A stretch of DNA of 64,000 bases from Pedobacter frigoris. Lineage in GTDB: Bacteria; Bacteroidota; Bacteroidia; Sphingobacteriales; Sphingobacteriaceae. The notes beneath the pieces are model-generated. The model was not told the origin of the DNA and made no database searches. It worked only from the letters and a program-made list of their open reading frames with translations. Location: the NCBI RefSeq assembly GCF_005116445.1, contig NZ_SWBQ01000003.1, positions 558,001 through 622,000 on the forward strand. The letters run 5' to 3'. Below, one piece after another: positions 35,666-44,940 of this stretch. Position numbers and translations under genes: made by a program. The first letter of the stretch is position 1, and every line of letters begins with the position of its first letter.

Positions 35666-36376
35666 CTAAATGATGGTTCTCTTTTTTTCAACTGAAACTT
35701 CTGAGCCTTCCGCAAGCATTACTGAAGATGGCTGCTGTTCGTTTAAAAATGCAAATGAAGTGCCGTAAACCAACTCAAAATCGACATTAATCTCAAAGCT
35801 AGTTACATTGTATTGTGCCCACTTTGGATGTTTCACTTCATACTCATTTGTTTTGAGATCACTATACCTTGCATATCCCCAATAATGTTCGGTTATAAAT
35901 TCCGCCTCACTACCAGGAAGGATTTCTGATAAAGCCCTGTGTGCTTTCACAGCAAAACCCTGCCATTGGTTCTTATACCTCCATTTGTATATTACTTCAC
36001 GCCCTTCATCCACCTCTGTTAAGCTGTGGGACATCGGCATTGCTTCGTAATTTTCATTATAAATGGTATTGGCTACCACAGACAATGCAAATTTTGGAAC
36101 AATCTCTTTTATAAAAACGACTCCTCTTTTCCAAATTCCATTGTCATTATATTTAACATAAAACCTGAGGTTTACCTCTTCAAAATTTGCATGGAAAGGA
36201 ATGCTAAAACCAAGCAGTTTGGTGTTCTTGAATAAGAAACCGATCAAGCTAACATAACAGGTATCATTCCATAAGTCCAGTTCAGTCCCCACAGGCAAAT
36301 AAGGTATCAGCAAGTCCTTATCGATAACATAATTGGCTATAGCCAGTTTTCTCCATTCGGCCGTCAAAAAACTCAT
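35666..36376 (-). CDS. DUF2071 / YqjF-like protein
   Basis: A 236-residue soluble protein of the DUF2071 (YqjF) family: MSFLTAEWRKLAIANYVIDK, YVSLIGFLFKNTKLLG, VFIKEIVPKFALSVVANTIYNENYE and EHYWGYARYSDLK are typical segments. Function unknown, structurally related to acetoacetate-decarboxylase-like folds. Convergent with the MFS gene (16-base gap). Confidence 0.85.
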   Translation of the reverse strand: MSFLTAEWRKLAIANYVIDKDLLIPYLPVGTELDLWNDTCYVSLIGFLFKNTKLLGFSIPFHANFEEVNLRFYVKYNDNGIWKRGVVFIKEIVPKFALSVVANTIYNENYEAMPMSHSLTEVDEGREVIYKWRYKNQWQGFAVKAHRALSEILPGSEAEFITEHYWGYARYSDLKTNEYEVKHPKWAQYNVTSFEINVDFELVYGTSFAFLNEQQPSSVMLAEGSEVSVEKKRTII

Positions 36377-36457
36377 GATGTAAAATAGGAAAAAATAAAC
36401 ATTAATTAACCTTAAAGAGTCAAAACATCACCTCAAAATCATAATCATATAAATACC

Positions 36458-36488
36458 TGTGCTTATAAAACATAAGCATCTACATTTG
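36458..36488 (+). promoter_or_regulatory. Promoter placing a near-leaderless start for the DsbA-like gene
   Basis: TGTG (36458-36461), 19 bases, then TACATTTG (36481-36488), only 5 bases before the ATG at 36494. Transcription would begin at or very near the start codon. Confidence 0.55.
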
Positions 36489-36493
36489 CCACC

Positions 36494-37126
36494 ATGAAAG
36501 TAGATATCTGGTCGGACGTACGCTGTCCGTTTTGTTATATAGGAAAAAGAAAATTTGAAGCTGCTTTACAACAATTTGAACATAAAGATCAGGTTGAAAT
36601 AGAATGGCATAGCTTTGAATTGGATCCAAATGCTGAAACAATCGTTGGGGCCAATGCAGTGGATTACCTGGCCAACAGGTATGGAAGATCCAGAGAATGG
36701 GCAGAAGAAATGCATCAGAATGTAACCGAGACAGCCGCAGAAGTCGGGTTGGATTTCCATCTGGATATTTCCGTTGTTGCCAATTCCTTCGATGCCCATA
36801 GGCTTATCCAACTCGCTAAGACTGAAGGCTTGGGTGATCAGATAGAAGAATGTTTATTTGACGCCTATTTTACCAAAGGAAAAGACATCAGCGATCACAC
36901 CACCCTTATGGAAATTGGCACTTCCATCGGACTTGACAAATTTATCATTGACACCATGTTAAAAAGCACTGATTTTACTGACGAGGTCCGCAATGATGAG
37001 CAAACTGCTCAAAACATAGGTGTAAGAGGTGTTCCATTCTTTGTTTTTGATCAGAAACTTGCGGTATCCGGCGCGCAATCTCCCGAAACTTTTTTAGGGG
37101 TAATGAAACAGGCCTGGGAAGTTTAA
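36494..37126 (+). CDS. DsbA family oxidoreductase (FrnE-like)
   Basis: A 210-residue thioredoxin-fold protein with CPFC at Cys11-Cys14 and the helical insert typical of the FrnE/DsbA cytoplasmic branch (VDYLANRYGRSREWAEEMHQNV). The cis-proline loop is GVRGVPFFVF. There is no signal peptide, so it acts in the cytoplasm as a dithiol/disulfide protein rather than a periplasmic disulfide introducer. Confidence 0.9.
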   Translation: MKVDIWSDVRCPFCYIGKRKFEAALQQFEHKDQVEIEWHSFELDPNAETIVGANAVDYLANRYGRSREWAEEMHQNVTETAAEVGLDFHLDISVVANSFDAHRLIQLAKTEGLGDQIEECLFDAYFTKGKDISDHTTLMEIGTSIGLDKFIIDTMLKSTDFTDEVRNDEQTAQNIGVRGVPFFVFDQKLAVSGAQSPETFLGVMKQAWEV

Positions 37127-37271
37127 AAATAAAAGTGGCAAAGAAATAAGGGACGGGGCCATACGGCACAATTATCTTGGGTATTTTATGTGTTATAAAA
37201 CAATTTTAATACAGTAAACATAGCTTTTTATGATTACGATTTTTTATCTTGTTTTATCAAACACACGACCC

Positions 37272-37670
37272 ATGCAGTATAAAAAAACACTCACCTTATC
37301 ATGCCTGATGATAACTGTCGGAATGCTGAGTGCATTTATGCCAAAGCAACAGGAACAAAAGGCGAAAAACCTGAAGGTTTTGCCAAAAAACATCAGCCAC
37401 CAAGACCTTGAAAAATTAATGCGGGGCTTTAATTCCGCTCTTGGGGTAAGATGTAATTTTTGCCATTCACCTCAAAAAGATGATCCAAAGAAAATGGACT
37501 TTGCCAGCGACGAAAAAAAGGAAAAAGAAATTGCCAGAGACATGATGCGGATGACGGCCAAAATTAATAAGAAGTACTTCCACGATGAAAAAACAAAAGA
37601 AGGAAAAGCGCTCTTAGCAGTTTCATGCGTCACTTGTCACAATGGAAAATCGGAACCTAAAGCGAACTGA
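37272..37670 (+). CDS. Di-heme c-type cytochrome (reaction-centre-cytochrome-like)
   Basis: About 132 residues with an N-terminal signal/anchor (YKKTLTLSCLMITVGMLSAF) and two CxxCH heme sites: CNFCH (about 61-65) and CVTCH (about 119-123). The stretch NLKVLPKNISHQDLEKLMRGFNSALGV resembles the photosynthetic-reaction-centre cytochrome family found in many Bacteroidota. The axial Met may come from RDMMRMTAKINKKYF. I chose the ATG at 37272; an earlier ATG at 37230 would place 14 extra residues before the signal. Periplasmic electron carrier, partner unknown. Confidence 0.85.
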   Translation: MQYKKTLTLSCLMITVGMLSAFMPKQQEQKAKNLKVLPKNISHQDLEKLMRGFNSALGVRCNFCHSPQKDDPKKMDFASDEKKEKEIARDMMRMTAKINKKYFHDEKTKEGKALLAVSCVTCHNGKSEPKAN

Positions 37671-37678
37671 AAAGTTCG

Positions 37679-38443
37679 CTAAATTTCTTTTACATCAGTT
37701 AAATTGATCCATCCAATATTTCCATTCGGCAGCTCTACTTCAATCCAATTTTGATTCTTACTTTTAATACTGACTTTAGTTCCTTCATGAATGACGAATA
37801 AGGTCTTTTGAGATGCATCCGGACCACTTTTGACATTCACTGTTCCTGCAAAAACAATAGCTTCCTGATGACGGCTGAAATAACCTTGTTGCATTTCAGA
37901 CATGATGATACTGAATACTCCAATAAGAATCAGACAAACTCCTATGTAGAATGCAGATTTCTTTATGGGGAGCACTAGAGCAAATAAATAAACAATCAGC
38001 AACAGAAACCCCAGCGTGACACCTGCAACGCCAAGTACAGACCACGCAGACACTGAGAAAAACAGCACAATATTCCTCCACCAGGTCGCAAGGAAAAATT
38101 CAGGAACTGGCTCAATTTTATCTGTAATCTTTAGGTTTGCCAACTGTAGATTAAGCTCAATATCCTCATCTCCTGGATTTAGTTTACGTGCCTTTTCATA
38201 ATTCAATATTGCTGAGGACATGTTACCCAGCTTATAATTTGAATTGCCTATATTAAAATAGACATCCGCAGATTCATAGCCCTCATCGAGCAGTTGCTGA
38301 TAAGTTTTTAGCGCTTCTTCGTATTCAGCGTTTGCATATTCCTTATTGCCTTTTAAAAATATGTCTTCAGCTTTATTATTTCCCATTGAAAACAAAGGGA
38401 ATATCAGTACTAACAGTAGTAAACAGATGTTATGTTTATGCAT
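37679..38443 (-). CDS. batE: BatE: TPR and SH3 domain membrane protein of the Bat operon
   Basis: About 254 residues: signal-like N-terminus (MHKHNICLLLLVLIF), TPR repeats (AEDIFLKGNKEYANAEYEEAL, about 22-95), two membrane segments (about 130-190), and a C-terminal SH3-type domain (VNVKSGPDASQKTLFVIHEG, WIEVELPNGNIGWI). This is the domain plan of BatE from the Bacteroides aerotolerance operon. The ATG at 38443 overlaps the batD end by 8 bases; an ATG at 38458 is possible. Last gene of the operon. Confidence 0.85.
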   Translation of the reverse strand: MHKHNICLLLLVLIFPLFSMGNNKAEDIFLKGNKEYANAEYEEALKTYQQLLDEGYESADVYFNIGNSNYKLGNMSSAILNYEKARKLNPGDEDIELNLQLANLKITDKIEPVPEFFLATWWRNIVLFFSVSAWSVLGVAGVTLGFLLLIVYLFALVLPIKKSAFYIGVCLILIGVFSIIMSEMQQGYFSRHQEAIVFAGTVNVKSGPDASQKTLFVIHEGTKVSIKSKNQNWIEVELPNGNIGWINLTDVKEI

Positions 38444-40247
38444 TTGTTTCGATCTCATTAATAATAGTTTTAGCTTTATCAAACACTTCTTTTTCCGAAA
38501 TACCAGAAACAGGGGCATACCTTGCCATTTCACACAAATCAATGGTTTCAGACAACTGATTTATGAGTTCATCTTTCACTCCCCGGACTTTCAACTGAAA
38601 TGCAATATTTTCCTGATTCAAATCCGCCGCTGCTATATTTAGTTTATCGCTTAAGTAACCATACAGACCTTTATAAATAGCCTCATAAAATAACTTTTTA
38701 TCTCCCGACTGTAATTGCTTATTAGCCATCGCTAAATGTTTATTAGCTATTTTATTTGCATTCCTACTTTTTACGGCAATATAGTCGGCGTTATTTTCAC
38801 GATACCATTTACGATATCCAAGTGCAAATAAAAATAAAACCGGACCAGTACCCAGTAACACATAATATAAAGGAGAGCCACTAAATCCCTCACCAGATCT
38901 GCTCAGTTTGAGGTTATCAGTCTTTACGTATCGAATATCTTTAGCCAGAAGCTTCACATCCTGTTGTCCAGCTGAATAAGCAGTAACATTTGACCCGGGT
39001 GCACCTTTTGCCACCTTAAGATCAAATCCCTTGGAATTCAGGACAACGTATCGTTGTGTCGAAGGATTAAAATAAGAAAATTTGAATGGCGCTATCGCAT
39101 AGTTTCCCTCATGTCTCGGGATCAATAAATAGGTGAAATCTCTATTGCCGGAAACACCGCTAATGGTTTCTGTAATTTTATCATTTACTTTTGGATCATA
39201 TTTTTCAATATCAGCTGCAAGAGTGAGTTCAGGGGCTTTCAATAATTTAAGATTTCCTGATCCTGAAATTTTGATCGTGTAGTTCAGCGATTCATTAGCC
39301 TTAAGTTCCGACCGGTCTATAGCAGCCTCCATTGAGTAATTACCCACCGCTCCCTCAAAGCCCTCTGGCTTTCCTGTTTCTGGTAAAGGCTTTACATTAA
39401 TGGTTACAGGCTGACTTTTTATTTTGCGTTTTAAATCTTTGTAAGATCCACCAAACATCATTTCAAATGGATCATTCGAAGGAACAGGTACACGTACCAG
39501 AAAAGTCATCCCTAAAGGATCCAGCGTAAGTTTTCCTGATCGCTCAGGAAATAAAATGATTTGTTTCAGCGTGGCGACACTATATTTAGTACCATTAAGG
39601 ATTTCCGTTTCCCATTGGACGTTTGGGTTGTTATTTTTTATCTCCTGACTCCAAAAACCATTAAAATCCGGAAGCTTATCTAATGCATTATCTACCAGTT
39701 CAATATTTGTATACAGTTTATACGTTACTGCAAGCTGCTCGCCCTGATAAACATTCGACTTATTGGTCACGGCCCTGATAAACAATCTCTTGGATATATC
39801 TACATTGGGCGCGGCTTGAGAAACCTGAGGATCTGGTTGTCCGGATGCTCCTGATTGACGTTGTTGGGGGACAGAAGACCCCTTCACAACCTTCATCCTA
39901 ATTGAGTTAGATCTTAACTGTTTACCATTCGCCTGAATTATTGCAGGCCCTATAGTATAGTCTCCTGTTCTTTCTGCAACAAGTACATAGCTCAATGACA
40001 TACTCATAGAAGTATTCCCGTTAATAGAAGTTACACTCGATGATTGGTTTGGTCCACCCAAAACTTGGAAGCCCCGAAAATCAGGTGGACTAAATTTTTC
40101 TATGTTACCATTTACCGTGAAACTAACCTCAAATTGTTCACCTGTACCTACTGGATTTTTACTGACTGTTGCTGTAATTTTAATAGGATCATTGGCCAGC
40201 AAAAGACTGCTCCATAGCAATAAAAACGTTAATATATAATGTTTCAT
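38436..40247 (-). CDS. batD: BatD family oxygen-tolerance protein
   Basis: About 603 residues: signal peptide (MKHYILTFLLLWSSLLLA), a large beta-rich periplasmic part (ITATVSKNPVGTGEQFEVSF, LFIRAVTNKSNVYQGEQLAVTYKL), a membrane segment near residue 445 (PLYYVLLGTGPVLFLFALGY), and a cytoplasmic helical tail. Typical of BatD. The ATG at 40247 is preferred; a TTG three codons earlier is not needed. It overlaps batE and follows batC by 28 bases. In Bacteroides bat mutants lose aerotolerance; the exact molecular role is not established. Confidence 0.88.
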   Translation of the reverse strand: MKHYILTFLLLWSSLLLANDPIKITATVSKNPVGTGEQFEVSFTVNGNIEKFSPPDFRGFQVLGGPNQSSSVTSINGNTSMSMSLSYVLVAERTGDYTIGPAIIQANGKQLRSNSIRMKVVKGSSVPQQRQSGASGQPDPQVSQAAPNVDISKRLFIRAVTNKSNVYQGEQLAVTYKLYTNIELVDNALDKLPDFNGFWSQEIKNNNPNVQWETEILNGTKYSVATLKQIILFPERSGKLTLDPLGMTFLVRVPVPSNDPFEMMFGGSYKDLKRKIKSQPVTINVKPLPETGKPEGFEGAVGNYSMEAAIDRSELKANESLNYTIKISGSGNLKLLKAPELTLAADIEKYDPKVNDKITETISGVSGNRDFTYLLIPRHEGNYAIAPFKFSYFNPSTQRYVVLNSKGFDLKVAKGAPGSNVTAYSAGQQDVKLLAKDIRYVKTDNLKLSRSGEGFSGSPLYYVLLGTGPVLFLFALGYRKWYRENNADYIAVKSRNANKIANKHLAMANKQLQSGDKKLFYEAIYKGLYGYLSDKLNIAAADLNQENIAFQLKVRGVKDELINQLSETIDLCEMARYAPVSGISEKEVFDKAKTIINEIETNA

Positions 40248-40275
40248 TTTGTCCAAAATAACAAATACTTTTTAC

Positions 40276-40992
40276 TTACCAATCTTTAACAATCCGACCT
40301 TTTACACCTTTAGCTTTCTTATTTTTAAGCTTGTCCTGTGTATTTTTTTCTTCATTATTCAGAGCCTCAAGCATACGTTCTGCATCATCCTTAGATAGTT
40401 TATCAGGTTGTGGTTTCTGGCCATTTTGCTGATCATCTTTATTTTTATCCTTTTGATCCTTATCCTTCTGATCCTGGTCGTTTTTATCTTTATCCTGCTT
40501 ATCCTTATCCTGATCTTTTTTATTCTTGTCTTTATTCTTATCGTTCTTTTTTTGCTGATCCTGCTGCTGTTTCAGTTTTTCCTGTGCATAAGCCAGGTTA
40601 TACCTGGTTTGATCATCTTTAGGATTATTGATCAGCGATTTTTTATACGCATCAATACTTTCTTCAAGCTTCTTAGATTCTAAAAGAGAATTTCCTAAAT
40701 TATGATATGCTTGTGCTTTCACAGCTCTATCATTTGAAGAACTGGCAATTTCTGTAAACTTTTGAATAGCGGGATCAAACTTCTTTTGTTTATACAATGC
40801 GTCTCCTAAGTTGAAATTACCTTCAACAGATTGCTTTGAATGTTCTACAGATTGTCTGTAACTTTTTTCTGCTTCAGCAAATTTTTGCTGTTCATATAAC
40901 TTATTGCCATTATGAACATACTTTTTCTCCTTTTGTGCAAAAAGCACAAAACCCTGCAACATAATGCAAATGATAATTATTAATTGCTTCAT
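40276..40992 (-). CDS. batC: BatC: TPR protein with a highly charged Lys/Asp/Gln-rich region
   Basis: A 238-residue exported protein: signal peptide (about 1-19), TPR repeats (about 22-135: NKLYEQQKFAEAEKSYRQS, ALYKQKKFDPAIQKFTEIA, AYKKSLINNPKDDQTRYNLA), then about 60 residues of low complexity dominated by Lys, Asp and Gln. The charged repeat is encoded by near-repeated codons and is a candidate for length variation. The C-terminus is basic (LKNKKAKGVKGRIVKDW). It overlaps batB by 4 bases. Confidence 0.85.
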   Translation of the reverse strand: MKQLIIIICIMLQGFVLFAQKEKKYVHNGNKLYEQQKFAEAEKSYRQSVEHSKQSVEGNFNLGDALYKQKKFDPAIQKFTEIASSSNDRAVKAQAYHNLGNSLLESKKLEESIDAYKKSLINNPKDDQTRYNLAYAQEKLKQQQDQQKKNDKNKDKNKKDQDKDKQDKDKNDQDQKDKDQKDKNKDDQQNGQKPQPDKLSKDDAERMLEALNNEEKNTQDKLKNKKAKGVKGRIVKDW

Positions 40993-42029
40993 GATTTCTT
41001 CACTTCAAACAAGTTCACTTCACTCAACTTCAGATTTCTTCTACTGGAAATAAAGAATTCCAGCACTAACAATAAAAATGTAAGGCCGATAAAAAATTGA
41101 AACCTATCTTCATAGTTCTTAAATACCTTACTATCATATGTTTTCTTCTGCATTTTATCTATTTGATCCCTGACAATGTTAAGTCCGCTATTTGCATTGG
41201 TAGCTCTCACATAAACTCCATTTCCTGCGTTCGCAATTTCCTTACACATTTCTTCATTCAGTTTACTCAATACAGTCTTCCCATTTTCATCAGTATGAAA
41301 TCCAACAGGACTACCATTTTTATAAATCGGAATGGGTGCTCCCTCTGGCAATCCAAGACCTATTACATGCACCGAAACATCTTTAGCAGTTGCATTTTTT
41401 GTAGCGGCCAAAGCATCATCCTCATGATTTTCACCGTCAGTCATCAGGATCATCGCTTTACTTGTACCATTTACAAAATCAAATGACTTCATTCCCATAT
41501 CTATTGCAGCTCCTATAGCCGTACCCTGTGTAGGAACTATGCTGGTATTGATATTATTAAGGAATAGTTTGGCTGCAGAATAATCTGTTGTAATTGGCAA
41601 TTGTACATAGGCCTCTCCGGCGAAAATAATGATACCAATACGGTCGTTATGCAAGTTGTCAATCAATTGCGATATGGCCCGTTTCGCATTTTCCAATCGG
41701 CTCGGAGCCAGATCACCAGCCATCATACTATTTGATACATCCAGCAGGATCATCAGATCAGACCCGCTTTTTTTACCCTCTTCTATTTTTGTCCCGATCT
41801 GTGGATCAGCAAGCCCAATAATCAGTGTGCTATATGCAATTAAAAATAGCGTAAACTTTAAAACTGGCCTACCGAAAGAAACCTCCGGAATCATTTTCCT
41901 CACCGTATCTCTGTCACCCAAAGAATCCAACGCCTTTTTCTTCCATCTCCTGATCACCAAAAAAAAGATCAGCAGCAAAGGAACTCCTGCAAGGCCCCAT
42001 AAAAATTCCATATATGCAAAACGTAACAT
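40989..42029 (-). CDS. batB: BatB: membrane-anchored von Willebrand factor A protein
   Basis: A 346-residue protein with an N-terminal hydrophobic segment (about 6-27), a second one (about 57-77), a VWA domain, and a C-terminal anchor (about 314-333). The MIDAS residues are in LLDVSNSMMAG, a Thr in QLPITTDYSA and Asp in ILMTDGENH. The VWA domain should bind divalent metal and partner proteins. batA ends 4 bases upstream. Confidence 0.9.
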   Translation of the reverse strand: MLRFAYMEFLWGLAGVPLLLIFFLVIRRWKKKALDSLGDRDTVRKMIPEVSFGRPVLKFTLFLIAYSTLIIGLADPQIGTKIEEGKKSGSDLMILLDVSNSMMAGDLAPSRLENAKRAISQLIDNLHNDRIGIIIFAGEAYVQLPITTDYSAAKLFLNNINTSIVPTQGTAIGAAIDMGMKSFDFVNGTSKAMILMTDGENHEDDALAATKNATAKDVSVHVIGLGLPEGAPIPIYKNGSPVGFHTDENGKTVLSKLNEEMCKEIANAGNGVYVRATNANSGLNIVRDQIDKMQKKTYDSKVFKNYEDRFQFFIGLTFLLLVLEFFISSRRNLKLSEVNLFEVKKS

Positions 42030-42033
42030 ATGA

Positions 42034-43038
42034 TTAAGTTAATGCTCCTTTAAACAATGTATTTCTTAATGTAAACTCTAACAATAAAAACACAAGTGCC
42101 AACACTGCAAATGGCAGGAATCGTTCTGTTTTTTTATGATACTGAGTCACCGCAATTTTTGCTTTTTCCAACTGGTCTATCTGCTGGTAAATCGCCTTTA
42201 ATTTTTCGTTATTTGTGGCCCTGAAATATTTTCCTCCCGTGATCTTTGCAATATTACTCAGCACACCTTCGTCGATAGTAACCGGGACTTTCTGGTACTG
42301 GATACCAAAAGGCGTCTTTACAGGATAAGGGGCATATCCCCTTGTCCCGACACCCACTGTATACACCCTCACATTCATTTGTTTTGCTATTTCAGCAGCC
42401 GTAACTGGAGGTATAGAACCTGTTGTATTTGAACCGTCAGTAAGCAATATAATGACTTTGCTTTTGGCTTCGCTGTCCTTTAAACGGTTTACAGCAGTGG
42501 CTAATCCCATCCCTATCGCCGTACCGTCTTCTATCATTCCATTATTAATGTCTTTAAACAAATTAATAAGTACATCGTGGTCTATAGTAAGGGGACATTG
42601 GGTAAAGCTCTCTCCGCTGAAAACTACAAGACCAATACGGTCATTTGGCCTGTCCTTTATAAAATCTATAGCAATATTTTTACCTGCTTCTAAACGATTT
42701 GGCTTCAGATCTTCCGCAAGCATACTTCCTGAAATATCCGTAGCAATGACAATGTCAATCCCCTCTGTCGTCGAATTTTGCCAGCTTAAGGCAGACTGCG
42801 GTCTCGCCAGCGCAAAAATCAGGGCAATTAACGCAAGTGACCTGAACACAAGGCTATAATGTCTTAGATGGCTTAATTTACTCCTCTTAACCTTCAAAAA
42901 TCCTTGCACAGAGGACATCTTAAGAGATCCCTGCAATTTTTTACTGCGCCAAACATACCATCCAACCATTAGGGGAACAATGATCAACAACCAAAAGAAT
43001 CCTGGATTGGCAAATTCAATTCCGCTAAACACTTTCAT
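42034..43038 (-). CDS. batA: BatA: membrane-anchored von Willebrand factor A protein
   Basis: About 334 residues from the ATG at 43038 (MKVFSGIEFANPGFFWLL). N-terminal membrane segments, VWA domain with MIDAS (ATDISGSMLAEDL, CPLTIDHDV, LLTDGSNTTG), and a C-terminal membrane segment (FLPFAVLALVFLLLEF). Sister of BatB; the two probably associate. Its start overlaps the upstream gene by 14 bases. A TTG at 43062 would add eight residues and is not chosen. Confidence 0.9.
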   Translation of the reverse strand: MKVFSGIEFANPGFFWLLIIVPLMVGWYVWRSKKLQGSLKMSSVQGFLKVKRSKLSHLRHYSLVFRSLALIALIFALARPQSALSWQNSTTEGIDIVIATDISGSMLAEDLKPNRLEAGKNIAIDFIKDRPNDRIGLVVFSGESFTQCPLTIDHDVLINLFKDINNGMIEDGTAIGMGLATAVNRLKDSEAKSKVIILLTDGSNTTGSIPPVTAAEIAKQMNVRVYTVGVGTRGYAPYPVKTPFGIQYQKVPVTIDEGVLSNIAKITGGKYFRATNNEKLKAIYQQIDQLEKAKIAVTQYHKKTERFLPFAVLALVFLLLEFTLRNTLFKGALT

Positions 43039-44005
43039 TTCGTTGATCAGTTTTATTTTCAACTACCGGACTCAATACTCTTGTACGCGTCACAAAGCTA
43101 ATTGCATTATTCATACTCAGTTCGTTCTCTGTATTTAATGGCGTAGCCTTTGCAAATTTCACCAGGTCAGCAAGCTGCAATACTTGTCTAAGTATATTCC
43201 TGTCCTCTTCATTTATTTCCCTAGATTTCAAACCGGAAAGGATCTCATCGGAAGTCTGCTCAAGCGCACTGATGCCATATCTTTTTTCCAGATACTCACG
43301 TATAACATCACTAAGTTCGCTATGATACTGCTTGATGGCATCCTGTTGCCATAATTTCTTATTTCTAAGTTCCTTCAATTTCTCCATAGCAATAAGATGT
43401 GGCGGAACAGCCGGTTTCTCCTGTATTACCTGCACGGGCTTTACCTTTCGCACTTTCATATAATAGTACAAGGCTCCTCCAAGCATCAGCAAACAAACTA
43501 CAGCAAATACCACCCAATGCCAATTGTCCCTCAACCAATCCATCAATGTGTACGATACAGCTATAGGTTGCTTAATGTCAAAGATCGCTTTGGTCGTGTC
43601 AACCTTCACAGATTTCACTTCCAGCGGCATTGAAACTGTGCTGAAACTTGCACCTTTAGTTTGAAATACAAATGAGGGTATTACCTGGATGCCTGCATCA
43701 AATGAAGTAATTACATAAGACCTGCTTAAGGTATGAACAGCAGGATTAGATGTATCTTTAAGTGTATCTGTTTTCCCGATCTCAACAATCTGTATTTTTG
43801 AAGAGATGGTATCTGTCAGTGTTGGAAAGCTAATCTGCTGAGCAGTTGGTAATCTTGCTATTAAACGCAATATGGTCTGATCGCCCAAAGCAATGGTGCT
43901 TTTATCAAGTTTGGCTTCTACCGCAACCTGCTGCGCATATCCCTTGCCGATAAAGCAGGTAAAGCATAAAAGTAAGCACCAGCAAAAATTAAAATATAGT
44001 TTCAT
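43025..44005 (-). CDS. Membrane-anchored protein of the Bat operon (DUF4381/BatD-N-like)
   Basis: A 326-residue protein: signal peptide (about 1-25), a beta-rich periplasmic domain (VAVEAKLDKSTIALGDQTIL, resembling BatD immunoglobulin-like strands), one membrane segment (WHWVVFAVVCLLMLGGALYYY, about 160-182), then a cytoplasmic helical tail (YHSELSDVIREYLEKRYGI, ILSGLKSREINEEDRNILRQVL). It sits between DUF58 and batA, as in many Bacteroidota Bat operons. No catalytic residues seen; scaffold role inferred. Confidence 0.8.
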   Translation of the reverse strand: MKLYFNFCWCLLLCFTCFIGKGYAQQVAVEAKLDKSTIALGDQTILRLIARLPTAQQISFPTLTDTISSKIQIVEIGKTDTLKDTSNPAVHTLSRSYVITSFDAGIQVIPSFVFQTKGASFSTVSMPLEVKSVKVDTTKAIFDIKQPIAVSYTLMDWLRDNWHWVVFAVVCLLMLGGALYYYMKVRKVKPVQVIQEKPAVPPHLIAMEKLKELRNKKLWQQDAIKQYHSELSDVIREYLEKRYGISALEQTSDEILSGLKSREINEEDRNILRQVLQLADLVKFAKATPLNTENELSMNNAISFVTRTRVLSPVVENKTDQRNESV

Positions 44006-44007
44006 GT

Positions 44008-44883
44008 CTACCTTCTGGCTTCCCGTTTTTTAAATAATGTCATCAGCGGCTTCACATACGATTGATGTGTCCCGATTTTTGTATAATCCACTCCTGATTT
44101 TTTGAAAAGAATATCCAGCCTTCCATTTCTTTCTAAAGCAGCTGTTTTAAAAGCATGCCGTATTTTCTCATCAGAAGTATTGATCCATTCCAGCTGACCT
44201 GTTTCCTCATCCTGCACAGGGATCAATCCCAGATTAGGGAACTCTTCTTCATGAATATCAAATATCCTCAGTGCCACCAAATCATGCTTCCTATTGGCTA
44301 TTTTAAGCTCATTTTCGAAGGTATCACTCATGAAATCAGAGATTAAAAAAGCTGTGGATCTCTTTTTTATGGCACTATTGAAGTACTGTAGTGCCTGAGC
44401 TATATTAGTACCTTTATGTTCTGGTTTAAAATTGATCAGTTCCCTAATGATCATCAGGATATGTCCTCTGCCCTTTTTTGGGGGTATAAACTTCTCTACC
44501 TGATCGCTAAAAAACAAAACGCCGACTTTATCATTATTTTGTATAGCTGAGAAAGCCAAAACTGCGCATAGTTCTGTCACCAGGTCTTGCTTTTGCTGGG
44601 TTTGTGTTCCAAAGCTTTTTGATCCGCTTACGTCAACCAACAACATCACAGTCATCTCCCTTTCTTCATCGAACACCTTTACGTAAGGATGATTGAAGCG
44701 CGCTGTTACATTCCAGTCAATCGTACGGATCTCGTCGCCCATTTGGTATTCACGAACCTCACTAAAAGCCATCCCCCTGCCTTTAAAAGCAGAATGATAT
44801 TCTCCGGAGAAAATTTGATTACTCAACCCACGGGTCTTGATTTCAATCTTTCTTACTTTTTTTAAGAGATCTTTAGTATCCAT
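44008..44883 (-). CDS. DUF58 domain-containing protein (VWA-like)
   Basis: A 291-residue cytoplasmic protein. It begins with the DUF58 stretch YHSAFKGRGMAFSEVREYQMGDEIRTIDW-type region and has a VWA-like core with LLVDVSGSKSFG and TAFLISDFMS. It lacks membrane segments. DUF58 proteins are consistently next to MoxR ATPases, suggesting joint complex assembly. It starts 57 bases after moxR and ends 2 bases before the next gene. Confidence 0.9.
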   Translation of the reverse strand: MDTKDLLKKVRKIEIKTRGLSNQIFSGEYHSAFKGRGMAFSEVREYQMGDEIRTIDWNVTARFNHPYVKVFDEEREMTVMLLVDVSGSKSFGTQTQQKQDLVTELCAVLAFSAIQNNDKVGVLFFSDQVEKFIPPKKGRGHILMIIRELINFKPEHKGTNIAQALQYFNSAIKKRSTAFLISDFMSDTFENELKIANRKHDLVALRIFDIHEEEFPNLGLIPVQDEETGQLEWINTSDEKIRHAFKTAALERNGRLDILFKKSGVDYTKIGTHQSYVKPLMTLFKKREARR

Positions 44884-44940
44884 ATTTAATATCTGAATGA
44901 AATTATACTGCCCATATAGAAATTCTAAAAAGAATCTATA

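Noticed and set aside
40408..40683. Plus-strand frame very rich in Leu/Ile/Phe, like a membrane protein
   Set aside because: It is the reverse complement of the Lys/Asp codon run of batC. Antisense to such repeats always reads as Leu/Ile/Phe. batC has domains, a signal peptide and operon position; the antisense frame has none.
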